Both the position numbers and the translations under genes were made by a program. The notes below the pieces were generated by a model. That model ran no database searches. It was given only the letters and a program-made list of their open reading frames with translations, and was not told the origin of the DNA. A DNA stretch of 64,000 bases from Siderastrea siderea. Taxonomy: Eukaryota > Cnidaria > Anthozoa > Scleractinia > Rhizangiidae. The stretch is taken from positions 46,848,078 through 46,912,077 of the forward strand of contig OZ034971.1 in NCBI GenBank assembly GCA_964030785.1, in the 5' to 3' direction. Shown here piece after piece: positions 1 through 13,021 of this stretch (position 1 is its first letter; each line of letters begins with the position of its first letter).

Positions 1-811
1 CGACGTTTCACTGGACGCAAACCATTTTGACTTACTATGCAGGATGAATATCTTGGCGGTAAAGCCCCAAAAAAGGTTGATTCAAAGAGATTAAAAAAAA
101 ACAGCCTTGACAACAAGAAACTAACAACCCTTTTCATATCTGGCGGGTACAAAAAAAATTCCCTGACATTTCCCTGACCTTGAAAAAATGAAATTTTCCC
201 TGCCTTCTCTCTGACCGTGGTAACCCTGTCAGAGGTATCCTGCTTCCTCCATGTTTTGGCATGTAAGATACACTTTTGCAAGAAAAGAGCGATAAGGGCG
301 ATCAAAGAATGTACAGAGATTTCTTGCACGGTTCTTTTGGACGTAAGTACATTATACATATTGTGGCAACGAAAATAGATAACCAAGTAAAGGAGGCTCT
401 AAGCAACTAATAAAGTAATGATAGGCAAGTGTCGAATTTGTTTTCCTTTTTATAGTGTTCAGCCATTTGAGCTCATCTTAGCCACTCAATTTTCTGCTTG
501 GTTTCATGCTGTTGACAGCTCAATAATATGAAACGCTACCTGCATCTTCAACACTCGTTGAACTCTTAAATGCTCTGAACTGCTTTCTGCTCAGCTGCTC
601 CGAGCTACTATGGGTGGCTTTGAACAGCTCCAGATTGCTAATTTAAATGCTCCAAGGTACTCCCAGTTTCTCTGCTACATTGACCTGGGTCTGTAAAGTT
701 TAACCTTCTTTGGGTATGCCAGAGTATTTCTGTTGTAAATACTGGTGAAGTAAAACTCACTTATGGAATTCGTTTTATAATATGGTGAGTCCTCATCCCG
801 CAAGGGGAAAA
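1..811. other. host non-coding sequence
   Basis: AT-rich sequence without a convincing coding exon or structured repeat; the short open frames here have low-complexity translations. Confidence 0.5.
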
Positions 812-1096
812 TAGGGAGTTTAAGCAACCACGACGGGTTTTGCTGTCCTCTACAAAACAACAACGTGAAATGACCAGTTTTAAGGTTTTTAGGAGAACAG
901 GAACACACGACGGTGAATTTTTCTTTCTCTTCCTGAACTTGAGCGCCGTCCCTACGAATTCAGATCCCGGACAGTTCGGTCACATTAGACAAGTTAAACG
1001 AGTTGGAATAATCGCGAAGAAGAATAAAAGAACCGAAAACCACAATTTCAATGACGTTTTCCCTTGCGTTGCCGTCGTCGTTGCTTAAAGTCCCTA
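812..1096. mobile_element. MITE with TAGGGA(G/C)TTTAAGCAAC ends, copy 1
   Basis: The left end reads TAGGGAGTTTAAGCAACCAC and the right end is its near inverted complement (GTTGCTTAAAGTCCCTA). The interior has no coding capacity that looks real. A second copy in opposite orientation lies at 61446-61815 and shares the interior almost base for base, which shows that this is a mobile repeat family rather than a gene. The superfamily is not identified. Confidence 0.75.
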
Positions 1097-3235
1097 ATAA
1101 ACAGGAGGGGGAGGGGGTACCCCCTCCACTAACCAACACATAATAACATGTTTAATAAAAAATGTTACCTGAGTATTCCTGAGGAGCAGAACTCATGAGT
1201 GACCCTCCCTTTGGAACTGAAGAAATTGGCATCTCATCACCAGATGCACCTGTACATGTAAAAATTATAGCTAGTTTGCAAAACTGAAATATACAATGGA
1301 AATGAAATATAAGAACATCACATATTAACAGGAGGGATAAGATACACAACAATGGAAGGATGGACGGACGGACGGCATTTTTGTGATAGGAGAGACGGAG
1401 TGGCGGACCAGAGACTGGATGGATGTAACTAAATAAAATGGCAGTTTGTGATCAGAAGATTCTTGCTTTGTTTATGTAACGGTATGTACAGAAAAATTTT
1501 GCAAGGACGCGATCTCTTTCCGGGTTTCAGGACAGATTAGGGCAGGGAAAAAAATGTATCGAGGTTTTTTGCAGGGGTTCTCATGGATGCAAGTACATCA
1601 GGCCACCACAATCCAGGGACTCGATTTTCACCTTGATTTTCACCTTCTTGACAAATTAATAAACAATGAAGTTTACATGAAATTTTACCTGTATCTTTGA
1701 TATTCGTTAATTTTGTATATGCGGCCTCGGGCCGCACTCAAGACCTCTGGTACAGTTTTGTATACGGACATCTCGGCCGGTAAATAACGCGTTTATCTTT
1801 TTTCTACCTTTTTTAAGACGAAACGAGGCGAATTGTTTGAGAATTGGTTTGTAAACAGTACTTCTACGCGCCCTACCACTCACGACCAAAGTTAAAAGTT
1901 AGTTTATAAGAAAGAGCCGTTGGCAAACCGTAGGGAAAAAACAGGATAGAATACGATAAAACAGGACTTAGTTTTATCAAAAGGCAAAAAGTGTGTTCTC
2001 ATAGCAAGCTTATAGAGATATTAAACTACAGAATAATCGTTGAAAAAAATCATTTCAAAATGAAATGACACGTTTAAATATTGCTTTACCGAAAGTTCTT
2101 GAAAACAAGTAAGACTTTCATTAGAAAGTACTCACACTCCTTAGTCCTTGTTCCTTTTGTTCTCGGTAATATTTTCGCAAATTGAGACGCCTAGGGAAAA
2201 CTACACCAGAAAACTTGTCAGAAGTCAAAGACACGGCGTCGCGAGGTTTATGTATGACGACCATTTTAGCTAAGAATCATTAAATGGGGTAAGATTTGGA
2301 AAAGAAACTTCAAAGAGACTAACGAAATTTCAACTGAGAAACGGAGGTCAAGAGACTAATTTGTAGTTGAGGCATGTCAAGCTTAAGTCGAATGGCAGGT
2401 CGAGAAGAAAAGAAAAGCAACAAGGTTTTATCAACAAAATAACACGAATACTCGTCTTTTTAGGGAATAACCAAGCCTTGTAATCCACTGCTGGTTTTTC
2501 CTTTCACTTTACAATTGTTACCGAGCAAAAAGTTCCATTTTTAAGATGAAAAAACCCCGCGCTTTATTGCGCTGGGGTAATATGATTTTACTTCAAGTTT
2601 CTCGGCTACGCGCGAGTAATTAGCCAATCAATTTCAAGGATTTAGGTTTCTGGACCACATAGATGCTTCAAAAAATAAATAAATAAATAAATATATGAAG
2701 TGGCATCTCATCAACAGAGGCACCTGGATACATACAACACTCTCTAGTTTGCGCAACGGATATGTACAATGGAATATCACATAAAACGACTACGGAATGA
2801 CGAAAATGGATGGATGGATGGATGGATGGATGGATGGATGGATGCATGGATGGATGGATGAATGGACGAATGGTTCGATAGACGGACGGTTGGAAGACAG
2901 AGTGGAAGCAAGGATAGATGGATATGATGGATATATTAAGTACATCGAGTAATTCAGATAGGTGGAAGGATAAATAGGTGACCAAGTAACAGAGAATTAA
3001 AGTAACTAATAAAAAATGCTTGTAAAAAATGGCTGGCAGGCAGAGTACAAAAAGAAAAAATTAAAAGGGGGAAATTAATTTTGTTTTCCTTTTTCATAGT
3101 ATCCAGCCACTGCAAAGATAATGCGTTCAACCAAACTCTATCAGGAACTCATTTTTTTTTATAATTTCATTCTCTTGACAATTTGACAAATGAAGCACGA
3201 TTTACGAGTGTATTCTTGACGTAAGCCCCGCTGTA
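1097..3235. other. host non-coding sequence with GGAT/GGAC microsatellites
   Basis: No exon is recognisable. Short tetranucleotide tracts occur near 1353-1373 (GGAC/GGAT) and 2811-2880 (ATGG repeats), and their translations are the reason open frames appear here. Confidence 0.5.
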
Positions 3236-3252
3236 AGCCCACTTACAGGCTT

Positions 3253-3312
3253 ACAAGGTAGGGTTAGGGTTGAGGATTAGGGTTAGGGTTTAGGGTAAGT
3301 GTCAGGGTTAGA
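3253..3312 (+). repeat. interstitial telomere-like TTAGGG repeats
   Basis: Several degenerate GGTTAGGG units follow one another (GTTAGGGTTGAGGATTAGGGTTAGGG and similar). This is the metazoan telomere unit, here internal and degenerate. A shorter tract of the same kind is near 29770-29800. Confidence 0.7.
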
Positions 3313-4489
3313 AACGTTTAGACTTTACAGGTTTACAGGATTATAACCGTAGAGGCTTACGGTCTTGCAGCCGGGCTTACAGCACGTAAGCCCGTTAGTC
3401 TGTAAGTGTGTAAGTCTGTAACATAAAACACAACAACACGAAATTCAAGCACACAAAAAAACTTTCCAAACTGGATTACCCCTCTATCCCCTAGAGCTTT
3501 ATGTGTAATAGACAAACAGTAACGCACCAGGCTGTTCCTGAGAAGAGATTTCCCCAAGTGGCGCCTACAAAAATAAAACAAAATAACATAAAATGAAATA
3601 AAATAGTAACTTTCCTTGCTTTGTAATGTATCCAATAAGAGGCAACGATAATACATGTACTTCAAGTGTGTTATTTGCTGACAAGTACTCCTGTAGTCAC
3701 TACCATCCTGCACTCACTACCATCTGAGCACCTATGAGCCATCAATTTATCATCTTTTTCAAAAACAATTGTTAGCAAAGGTTGTGTCAAATTGTTTATA
3801 TGTTTGTCAGACACTAAATGCATAAGTAACAAGAACCAAGAGACGGGCCCTTAGAAGCTGGAGTTATCCAGTTGTGGGCACCTATATTCACGGACAAAGA
3901 TAAATAAATTTTGTTTTATCTGTTTTGGTAATTGCAAAAAATGAACATGAAAATGAAAACCTGCAGCAAAAATTTCATGCAAAACCGTAACCTAATAAAT
4001 TCTCCTCTAGCCCTTGCATTTTCAGTATTTTGCAATACAGTGATAAATGGCATGCGTGGTGTTAAAATTTGCGTTACTTGTATATTTGCGTGACTACTCG
4101 TTCAAGGTTAGTCTCCAGTTAAACGCCCGGGTTTAAAGGTTCTCCTGTAAATCAAGTCTTAGGCATTTTAATCAAGATTAAGTCTGTGTTTTTCTAGTGT
4201 TTTTCCCCTCTTTATAAGAGCTAGATTTCAAATGCATGAATTCGTATAATTTGTGCAAGAACAGTGAGAGATGTTTCAATAACACGGTCATAACAAATAA
4301 TAAACTCACAAGTATACGTGTGGTCTACTGTAACATTTGTTATTACTTTTGCAAAGGCGTATTTTGATCTGTAGAATGTCCAAAACCGTCTTGAAAATTG
4401 CTGAGTATAACAGTCGGTCGAGCCACCATTTTTTGAATTCCTCCAAATAAGCGATGGTAGAGGCATTGCATTAACCTAGCTCTCAGTCC
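3313..4489. other. host non-coding sequence
   Basis: No supported gene. The 118-codon open frame on the minus strand near 3357-3713 is low complexity and overlaps repeat-like sequence. Confidence 0.45.
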
Positions 4490-7396
4490 TTAAAGGGGCA
4501 TAGTCACGCTATTTTAGTTCATTTTAAAAATCAAAAATATGTCCTCACATCAGTGAACGCCCACAAATAATGGTCTAGTTTTGTTACCAAAGACTATATT
4601 ACTTCACTGAAACTATTTTTTGTCCTCTGTTGCTACGGATGGCACGGATGGAAATTAAATTAGGCTAAACTTTTTAAATTCTTTCAGCGTGTTGACATTA
4701 AGGTGGCTCGAAAGGGTTCTTGTTTTTTTCGATGCATTATATTTGGGAGTTAAAATAGTTAGGTTAGAGTTGGCTAAATTTTGCATACGGCCTTTGATTC
4801 TAGTAAGCTACCTAAGGATTAAGTTAAAGAAAATTCTGTCGAAAACTTTCAGCAAAAAACACTTTTTTACGAATTTACCTTTAACCTTTCTCCCGTACGA
4901 CAGAATTTTTTTAATCTCGCTTGAAAAACTCTTTGGGCATACAAGAGTTAACATGCAAAAAATCAAAGAAATTTACCGAGCGGAAGCGAAATTATGTTCT
5001 TCCTAAGTTACAAAATTTTGAAAATTTCGACCCGACAAGATAGGCAATTGCACATGCGCAGAAATTGTCACGCCACTCTCGACACGCGGTTTCAAGTCTG
5101 TTTATTCCAGGTTTATTTCGTTGGGCGTTTCTTTCGCCCTGGTGACTTTCATTACGTTTGAAAAGGTGACGTTTTGGGTGGATCGGTGCTTGTCGAAGAA
5201 CATTACATCATTTGTTTTCAATCATTGGATCCTTGGCCCCAAATATAGCGGAATGTTTTCCTGCTCGTGCAGATTGATTCTATCTCAAGTGAATTCATCG
5301 GCACTTCGCTCAGAATGGCGACTAATGCTTCTTTTACACCTTGGGAACAAAGATTGTCTAAATCCTCGCAAGACAGGCTGCTTTCTGTACTTGTTTTGAT
5401 TTATCGTCTGCCTGAAGAGCCTATTTGAACTCCGTGAAAACTGAACTTATCTCCAAATGTTTGCAAACGTTCGCAGCGTTCGTTCACAAATATCATGTTT
5501 TCGAAAGCGGTGGTGGACTTTAGCTTACTGTTTATACCACTGTACAATTATTTACATGTCAACGATTCTTAACATAAACGAGGATTCAGATTGGAAACGT
5601 ATGCGATGGAGAGCAAATACTTCTACTAAAGCGGAATGTGCTTGAAAATCTTAAAAACAACGGAGTTTCGAAAATACTGCAATCAGGCAAGGTTGTCCTT
5701 CAAACGGAGTTCAGGATTGAGCAACGCGTACATGGACACCACTTCGGGATTATATGTCTTACAGGAGCACAAGGACAGAATTAACAAAAAGACAACATTT
5801 CCGGCTATAAAAACAATACATTGAAGAAGTCCCTTATGTAGAGGTATGTATTCAAACGAGGACAAAACTACCTTTGATGATCTTTGATACGTGTCAATGT
5901 TGTCAAGAATTTTCTGTTGATGAAACGTGTTCGATTGATTGATCAAAACTCAATTTAAAGAACCGCTTTGAAGGTTTGAAGAATTGTTTTCGCCCCAGGA
6001 AAAACTAATAACAGTCAAATTAACAATATTACCACTTCGGCAAGATAGAAACCATTTCTCTTATCCGAATATCTGGAGTATTTCGAACCAAACGAATTTA
6101 CAAAGATAGCGCGCGGTAATGTTTTGAAATTATTCTACAGGTCGGTTTTTCTTATTGCATTACGGAAAAAAACGTATTACCACCAAACTATTGCACTATC
6201 ACTTAATTAAGCAAATAAGAGAGCACTTCTTTTATCCGGAAATGTGGAGTATATTTCCCAGAAAACTAACTTGAAAAAACTAACTTGTTTTTAGCCCGAC
6301 TGCTGATAAAAATATAGCGCGCGATGAATTGTTTTGAAATTCTCTTGTACGCTTTTTAATTTGTTTCGCAAGTAAACAGATTTACGGTGAAACTGAGATT
6401 GAAACTACCACTTCAGCAAAATAGAAAGCGAATCTTTCACCTGATTGTTTGTAATATTTTCTTTGTAGCGGCTGGTTTGTCAAAATTTCGGCATGAATAA
6501 GTCACTTTATTGAGTCAAAATCTGTCTGTTTCACAGGGTATTTTTTTCGCTCACTGCAAGTTTAATTTTGTTACACTACCTATTTCTTTTAAATTCTTGC
6601 CCTGTTATTTCATGATGTGAAGACAATAAAAACCTTTTACTGTAGTCTACATTGTTTTTGCTAACAACACCCTAAATGTGTGTGCTTGTTTTTTGTTTTG
6701 TTTTTCCTTTTGTTTTTTTTTTTTGTCTTTTTTCTAAATTGGAATGTTTTCTCAGAAACACGAATTTGCCCTGGCACGGAAACGGTGCCAGACTTCTTTC
6801 CTGCGACCTGGACGTAGAAAAGGCTTCCGAGGTCAAAACAGCCAGTGAAAAAAACTAATGGTAAAACGGCGACTATTTTAGGGCCTTTATACGATTTCAC
6901 TGGAGATGAGAGAGTTTTGAAGTCACCGTCCTCTCCAGCACAGTTCAGTTGCACAGCCTCTGAATATAAGCTTACTGCGCTTCATATGCGGCTGAGTTGA
7001 CGATCGCGTTGATAACATTGAAAAGGACATGATTCAAGTGAATTGTCACCTAAGTTACAGTCGTTTTCAACCTTGCCTACACGCAGCTTTTAAAAGACCG
7101 GCGCAAAATATTAAATCCAGACGAGAGCGCGACGCCACTTTTGTTTGTTCGTTTTAATTTTTGAGTCTCACGGGTAAATTGGAACCCAGTCTGCGCGCGC
7201 CCAACAAAACTGTTTCGAACCTCCTTAAATCGATATTTTAAAATGGTCATGGTTTGTTTACTCTTAATGAAATTAAGTTAATATGTTCCTTTAAATGTTC
7301 AAACACAATGTTGGGCATGGATAAAGTTAGCTACCGATACTTTTAGCACAGTTTTGAACAAAAATCTGCGAAATCGTAGTGACTATGCCCCTTTGA
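4490..7396. mobile_element. 2.9-kb TIR element, TTAA-type ends
   Basis: The left boundary reads TTAA followed by AGGGGCATAGTCACG; the right boundary is the inverted complement (GTGACTATGCCCCT followed by TTGA). This fits a non-autonomous DNA transposon with TTAA target sites, as in piggyBac-like elements, the right TTAA having mutated. Two adjacent open frames on the plus strand (4689-5006 and 5121-5399) could be relics, but I recognise no transposase motif. The rest is AT-rich and featureless. Confidence 0.5.
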
Positions 7397-7788
7397 AGGG
7401 GCAGTATCACGAGGATTTTGCTCGCGTTTGACCCCACTGAAAAGCCAATAGGCACATTAACATATATGAAAACCTAAAAATATTGGTCATTTTCTTGTTC
7501 AGACACCATACTAATTCAGTGAAGCTATTACTAAGTGTCTTTGGCCATGGATGGCCAAGATGGAAATGGATTACAATTTGAAAACGTCTGGCCGACGTTT
7601 TCAAATTCTGTGCTTGCATCTTACAAAAATCAATAAAACCTTATTATGGTTTGCCCTCCTTGCAAAAATTCACTTGATATCTCCCTCTTGATGTACCAGG
7701 AGCATTTTGTGTGTGAGTGAAGGCATTTAATCTCAATTTCAGCGAGGTTTTGACGAAACGCGAGCAAAATCCCCGTGACACTGCCCCT
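7397..7788. mobile_element. MITE with AGGGGCAGTATCACG ends
   Basis: The left end AGGGGCAGTATCACGAGGAT pairs with the right end ATCCCCGTGACACTGCCCCT over about 35 bp, continuing through TTTTGCTCGCGTTT. It is bounded by TTGA (left, shared with the preceding element) and TTAA (right). The ends resemble those of the neighbouring 4490-7396 element and of the MITE at 29157, so these are probably related families. Confidence 0.7.
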
Positions 7789-8191
7789 TTAAGAAAACCA
7801 CGGTAAAAATATCAGCCCTCTTCCTTTCCCACCCCCCATATATCATTGACATACCAATCAATCGTCCAGTGACCTTGAACAACATACGACGGCGAAAATT
7901 CATTTTGTTCTGCAAAGCTAGAAGACGGTACCCCACTCGCCCGTCTTAATAACTATATGTCTAGGTTTTGACTTTGAAAACATCTTCACGAAAATCTCAA
8001 CATTTTCACCAAAACTGCGCCTAACCGAGATGAGAAGCCTGGCTTTCATGTAATTTAACTGCATCTTGGGTCACCAGATTTCGAACAGAGATGTAGTAAG
8101 GTTTGTGGGAGTTACAATTAATAAGCAAATAAATAAACAACAAATTTAGGAGATTGCACTTTCAAAAGATTAAAGATAAAATGCTTGCCAC

Positions 8192-8271
8192 GAGTCTCCC
8201 AGTAGCTCAGTGGTTAGAGCGTCCGACCGGTGTACGGAAGGTCATGGGTTCGATTCCCGTCGGGGACTCAG
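8192..8271 (+). repeat. tRNA-derived SINE head or tRNA pseudogene
   Basis: A D-arm/A-box (GTAGCTCAGTGGTTAGAGC) and a T-arm/B-box (GGTTCGATTCC) are spaced as in a tRNA, and the ends AGTCTCC/GGGGACT pair. Extra bases between acceptor and D-stem, a mismatched anticodon stem and a non-U base before the putative anticodon argue against a functional tRNA. It is followed by a T-run. It cuts into the end of a Roco-like coding piece, as expected of an insertion. Confidence 0.6.
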
Positions 8272-8309
8272 ATTTTTTCTTTGTCCCACGCTCGCGACAT
8301 GTTGAGTAT

Positions 8310-8604
8310 TCCATCTTTTCTTATTAATTACCTGATTTGGTCTTTGAAAGAACCACTTTTCCTGTCCAGGAACTGTGAGGTACTCATCACCAAAACTCTC
8401 CTCACAGATCAGTGGCTTGTCTTGGTTTAACTCAAGAAGGTGTATGTAGTCCTCATGTGTGCATGACCCTTGCTTGTGGCTTTTGCATTTGGTCTTTTCC
8501 TGCTGACAGTATGGACATTTAACACAGAGTTGATACAGCAGTCCTTTCATGTAAGGCAGATCCTGTGACAAGTCATGTAAACAGCGTTCCACAAACTCCC
8601 GCAC
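8310..8604 (-). pseudogene. Roco/COR-family C-terminal piece
   Basis: The minus-strand frame reads REFVERCLHDLSQDLPYMKG and continues with paired cysteines (VKCPYCQ; KCKSHKQGSC) and a HxxDYIHLLEL segment. This arrangement follows the COR-B part in Roco/MFHAS1-like proteins abundant in corals. It is in a different frame from the COR piece at 8573-8863, so a frameshift or an unseen intron lies between. The downstream end runs into the tRNA-derived repeat at 8192-8271. Probably part of a decayed gene copy. Confidence 0.45.
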
Positions 8605-9118
8605 CTGAGGTGCTATTTATTTCAATTGAGTTTTGTTTCGAGACCTTCTGACGGTGGGTTTTCTGCTTGAGGACAATCTTGATAAACCGCGTCTTGTAGA
8701 TTAGAATCAAATAATAGACAATCTTCCCTCCAATAACGAACCATGCTCCATCTCGGAACAGTTTAGGGGATTGTGCTGGCTCAGTCATACAACACCAACG
8801 AACTGTTTGTGACACAAGCTGTGCGAACAGGCCAAAAGGAACAAAACCATCCACAAAATTCACCTATAACGGACAAGGATCAGATTGTGAGGGCTCCTGT
8901 CTAGAAAAGCAATCAGGCAGTTTTCTGAGTTCTTTTGTTATCAAGTACTTTACAACGTCTGGGGAGGGTGAGAACTTTGTAATTAGTCCAGTTTGCAGAA
9001 GGAACTTGATGCAGATATCATAACCTTTCTTGTTGAAAACAGTACTTTTCTGAACTTCTTGCCACTGCTGTGAAAGTATAGGATCCTTAGGATGAAAAAG
9101 GACAATAATGATTATCAT
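8573..9118 (-). pseudogene. Roco-type COR domain fragment with in-frame TAG
   Basis: The minus-strand reading contains FVPFGLFAQLVSQTVRWCC, close to the 'PxGLFxxLxxxxxxW' block of COR domains in Roco/MFHAS1-like GTPases, preceded by a helical stretch ending LRKLPDCFSRQ. A TAG at 8866-8864 interrupts an otherwise continuous frame. TATAG/GTG could alternatively be a splice acceptor, in which case the upstream part is intron. No Roc GTPase or LRR exon is seen nearby, so this is a partial gene at best. Confidence 0.45.
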
Positions 9119-9590
9119 GAGACCACGCAGACCTCGTAATCAAAACTTAACCAACCTCATTCTAAAGAGAGCAAAAACGTGACAGGACTCGAGAAGTATG
9201 CTGTTTCATATTAAACATGACAACCTAGACTGGATAATTCCCAACATAAATATTTTCCCCACGTACAGGTATTACAAAACATTGTAATTAAAATGCATCT
9301 TTACATTCACTTCTTAGTTTCTTTTTAATTCCAGTGTTTTAGCATAGTTAGCTTTGAGTTTCGGTTTCTTTCAAGCTACTCTAGATTTCAAGGCAAACAT
9401 AAAGAAATACAGGTTTCCCCATACGTAATGGTCGTTTACGATGAATTAAGGTACACGAAATTACTAAACATCTCTTTACATGCAGTGCAATAAACAAGTA
9501 AGCAAGTTTCTATGACTGTGCCTTTCGATTTATTTCTTTTCAACGATCAACAGTTCGTGGTTTAAAAATAAACAAATTCACTAACACGTC
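9119..9590. other. host non-coding sequence
   Basis: AT-rich, no supported exon; probably intron or intergenic DNA between the COR-like pieces and the tandem repeat. Confidence 0.4.
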
Positions 9591-9609
9591 CTACCTCCTG
9601 AAAATCTGA

Positions 9610-10228
9610 ACTCGTACCAGTCCATTTTGCGCTCACTCCCTGATCTGGTTCAATCTCTTTAGATGAGGAGTCATCGCTGGCTGGTACTCCTGTGCCGGTC
9701 CAACTTGTACGCACTTCCTGATCTGGTTCAATTTCTTCAGATAAGGAGTCAGCGCTGCCTGGTATTCCTCTGCCAGTCCAACTTTCACTCGTTTCCTGAT
9801 CTGGTTCAGCTGCTTGAGATGAGGAGTCATCGCTGCCTGGTGTCCCTGTGCCAATCCAACTTGTACGCACTTCCTGATCTGGTTTAATTTCTTCAGATAA
9901 GGAGTCAGCGCTGCCAGTCCGACTTGCACTTGCTTCCTGATCTGCTTCAGCTGCTTGAGATGAGGATTCGGCGGTGCGTGGTACTCCTGTGCCAGACCAA
10001 CTAGCACTCGCTCTCTGATCAGGTTCAGTTGCTTGAGATGAGGTGTCAGCGCTGCCTGGTAGGCCTGTGCCAGACCAACTTACACTCGCTCTCTGATCAG
10101 GTTCAGTTGCTTGAGATGAGGTGTCAGCGCTGCCTGGTAGGCCTGTGCCAGACCAACTTGCACTCGCTCCCTGATCAGGTTCAGTTGCTTGAGATGAGGT
10201 GTCAGCGCTGTCTGGTGCCCCTGGTTAC
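9610..10228 (-). repeat. 78-bp tandem repeat, about eight units
   Basis: A 78-bp unit (starting GGTTCAGTTGCTTGAGATGA on the plus strand) repeats from about 9610 to 10228. The 10024-10101 and 10102-10179 copies are nearly identical and the left copies are more diverged. Because 78 is a multiple of three, the array reads on the minus strand as 26-residue Ser/Thr/Asp/Glu-rich units (SWTGTGxPGSDDSSSxxxEP), compatible with a repetitive exon. A shortened unit lies near 9910. Whether it is translated is unknown. Confidence 0.75.
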
Positions 10229-13021
10229 ATAATAGTAAAAAAAACACTGTGAAATAGCTTTTAACACAACGCATTAAACAATATCAGAAACTCATAAGGA
10301 CTTGAAACGTGTAACTCGCATATGTAGGTTTTGACTGATGCTCGTAATTATTCATTTTCGCAAGCACCATATTTGGAACATGAGGAGAAAGATAACTGAC
10401 CAATCAATTTCATGAACGACGTGACGCAGTTTCACACCAAGTTCGCCCGCTTGCTCAAAGAATGGCTGACAAACCGGGGAAAAGAAGCCGACAAAAATCG
10501 CCGACAAAGCTTTCAAACGTTGGAATGACAAAGCGAAAAGAAATACTGGTTTCGAAGACCGAGCAGGAACAAAATTGGCAATTGAAACAACATCGAGCAA
10601 ACCGCTGGGGTTAAAAGTAGATAAGTCTGCGAAACCAAATCAAACTAGTCTAGCGTTGTTTTTACGATTTCTGTCACCGTGGCACTATCAAGAAATGTTC
10701 ACAAAAGGTAGGTTTTACACGGAAAATTTTTGACACCACAATATCAAGACATGATTCAAAAACATTTAACACAGTAAAATTGAAGAGAACCGTTGAATAA
10801 TATTTAAGTGTCAGATGTCACACATTTTTCCGGTTGTTCGCTACCAAAATCAAGCTAAATAATTAACTGAATAAGAAAGGACGACATTTTTTCGGCTTTA
10901 TAAGCTTACTACACAAAATAACGCTGCAGTTGATGTAGCTCTGAGTTCAAGCAGCTCCAAATGTTCAAATAAAGAGATTGCAATGCAAAATAAGTTGAAT
11001 GTTTGATTCATTGTTGTTTTGACACATTCCGTCCGCGGCCTCTGAACCTTAACCACTACGTTTTGTGTTCATTTCCACTCCCCATCTTTAATGCTGAAAT
11101 CATACTGTAGCTTTAATCCACTTTGGACGTTGAATACAACAATCTTTCAGGAAACGTCAAACCTGTACCACATTTTAGAGCCAATATTTGGAAGACTTTT
11201 TCAAAAAATTATTCTCGGATGTTCACTTCGGACCCGTTTCATTGATTCATTCAGCTTTACAAAGAAACGCTGCAACACGGTTTTGGCGCCTTTTTCTTTC
11301 AGTCATGTGATCAATTTTCCCTTTTTTCCTTTCTCGTTTTTTTCTCCTTCTTTCTTGATTTTTATGATAACAAGTGATTCAGTTTTGAATCAACTGCGCA
11401 TTTGTATCTCTTATAAGTTTAATTTTCAACGGAAGCGAAATGAACTGCAGCATCCTGCCGAAAAATTACTTTCAATAAGCTCATAATCGTTCAGCAAAGT
11501 TTCAAAACGCTGGGTTTACTTTTGTAATTTATCGAGCACTTTTGCCAAGTATGTTGCCATCTTCAGCTCACAACTCGTGCGTAGACTGGAGCGAGGGCGT
11601 TCCAAATATGGTAGTTTGAAAAATGAATATTCACGAGCATAGAACGCGAGTTGCACGTTTCAATCCCTTGTGAGTTTCTGACAATATTCAGTATTGTCAA
11701 TATTCCTCTACAAGACACTAAAGTGAGTAAGGTACTAAAGTGAATAGGGCGACCACCGGTTTATAAACTGGGTTGGTTTATAGCGCTTGTGTTTACAACG
11801 GTGAAATTGTCATATCACAAAGAAAAGAAACCAGCTCCACCAATTCTCGCAACATCTTTAGTTTGTTTCGTGTTATCTTTTTGCATTGCCAAAGCTAATT
11901 GTTCGTTTTTCAATTTGACTAAATCGTTACGAATTCCGAGTCAACTTGCTTACTTTTGCAAGGGGATTCCCGGGTCAGCAAACAGGATTTAAACATTATG
12001 TCATGAGACATGTCCTAACGTGTCTAAGCGTGGAGTGACTATTTCGCTTTCCTCAGAATCTGACGATCTGCTCCTGTTTATCAAGCACAATAATTTGATT
12101 TTACTGCTATGTTCACTGTATTCATGATCTAGGCACAAAAGTAAATATTTCGTTGTCTCTGTGCAAACATTCTCAGTTGTGGTCGAATTTTTTACCGACG
12201 TTCAACATTTGAGTTGAATTTGCTTTTTTTGAGCAGAATAAATGAAAAGCGATAAGAAAGATAAGCTTCAGTCATCAGAGTTAAAACATTACGTCATCCA
12301 GTAACACTCTAGTCAAAATATTGTCACACAGTCACACTTTTCGCCAAGCCGATAGGTATGTTGACAACGTAAAAATAGGGGATCGCGCTAACATTTTTTA
12401 ACCTGGGGGTGGGGTGGGTCATAACGGCCGGTTAAAATGCCCATAAGGCTCTCTTGTTCATTTCACTTTCAAAAACCAGTGGCTGAATTATTTGTCTCAT
12501 AGGACTGGCCTGACACTCCAACACATTAATTAGGTAAATCACTTTCTTCTAATAAGCTTGAACACATAATGTACTTACTGATAAGATAGTTTGTGAATAA
12601 GTGATCATTCCGATATTTTTTAAGTCATGAAAAAGCGTAGCATTCCTTACATTAATTCTACTTGAAGTCATTTTACTTCGGTTAGATTTGCCAATTTTCT
12701 TCATATGACTGTCAAGAAACCTAGAACGTTTAAGGTCATGTGTGGTCTATAAATAGTTATTCATAATTTTTATATAGACGAGTGTTTTAGTGGGAAATAG
12801 ACCACTCGTAAAGTTCATACGAAACTACACCCGGGACTCGAGTGGCGTATTTTCCATATCCTCACTAGTGAGGATGTCGACGACGTCATTTCCCGCTCTT
12901 ACACTTTCATTTGTGCAAAATTACTCTTGTCCATATAGTAAAAAGAAAATTACACGGTGACTTGACGATATGAATTTTATTTTCTCGTGGTAAAAAATAA
13001 TATTTTACCACTCGAAACTTT
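10229..13021. other. host non-coding sequence
   Basis: AT-rich stretch of 2.8 kb. No recognisable exon, RNA gene or mobile element end was seen; open frames are short and unlike any family I know. Confidence 0.45.
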
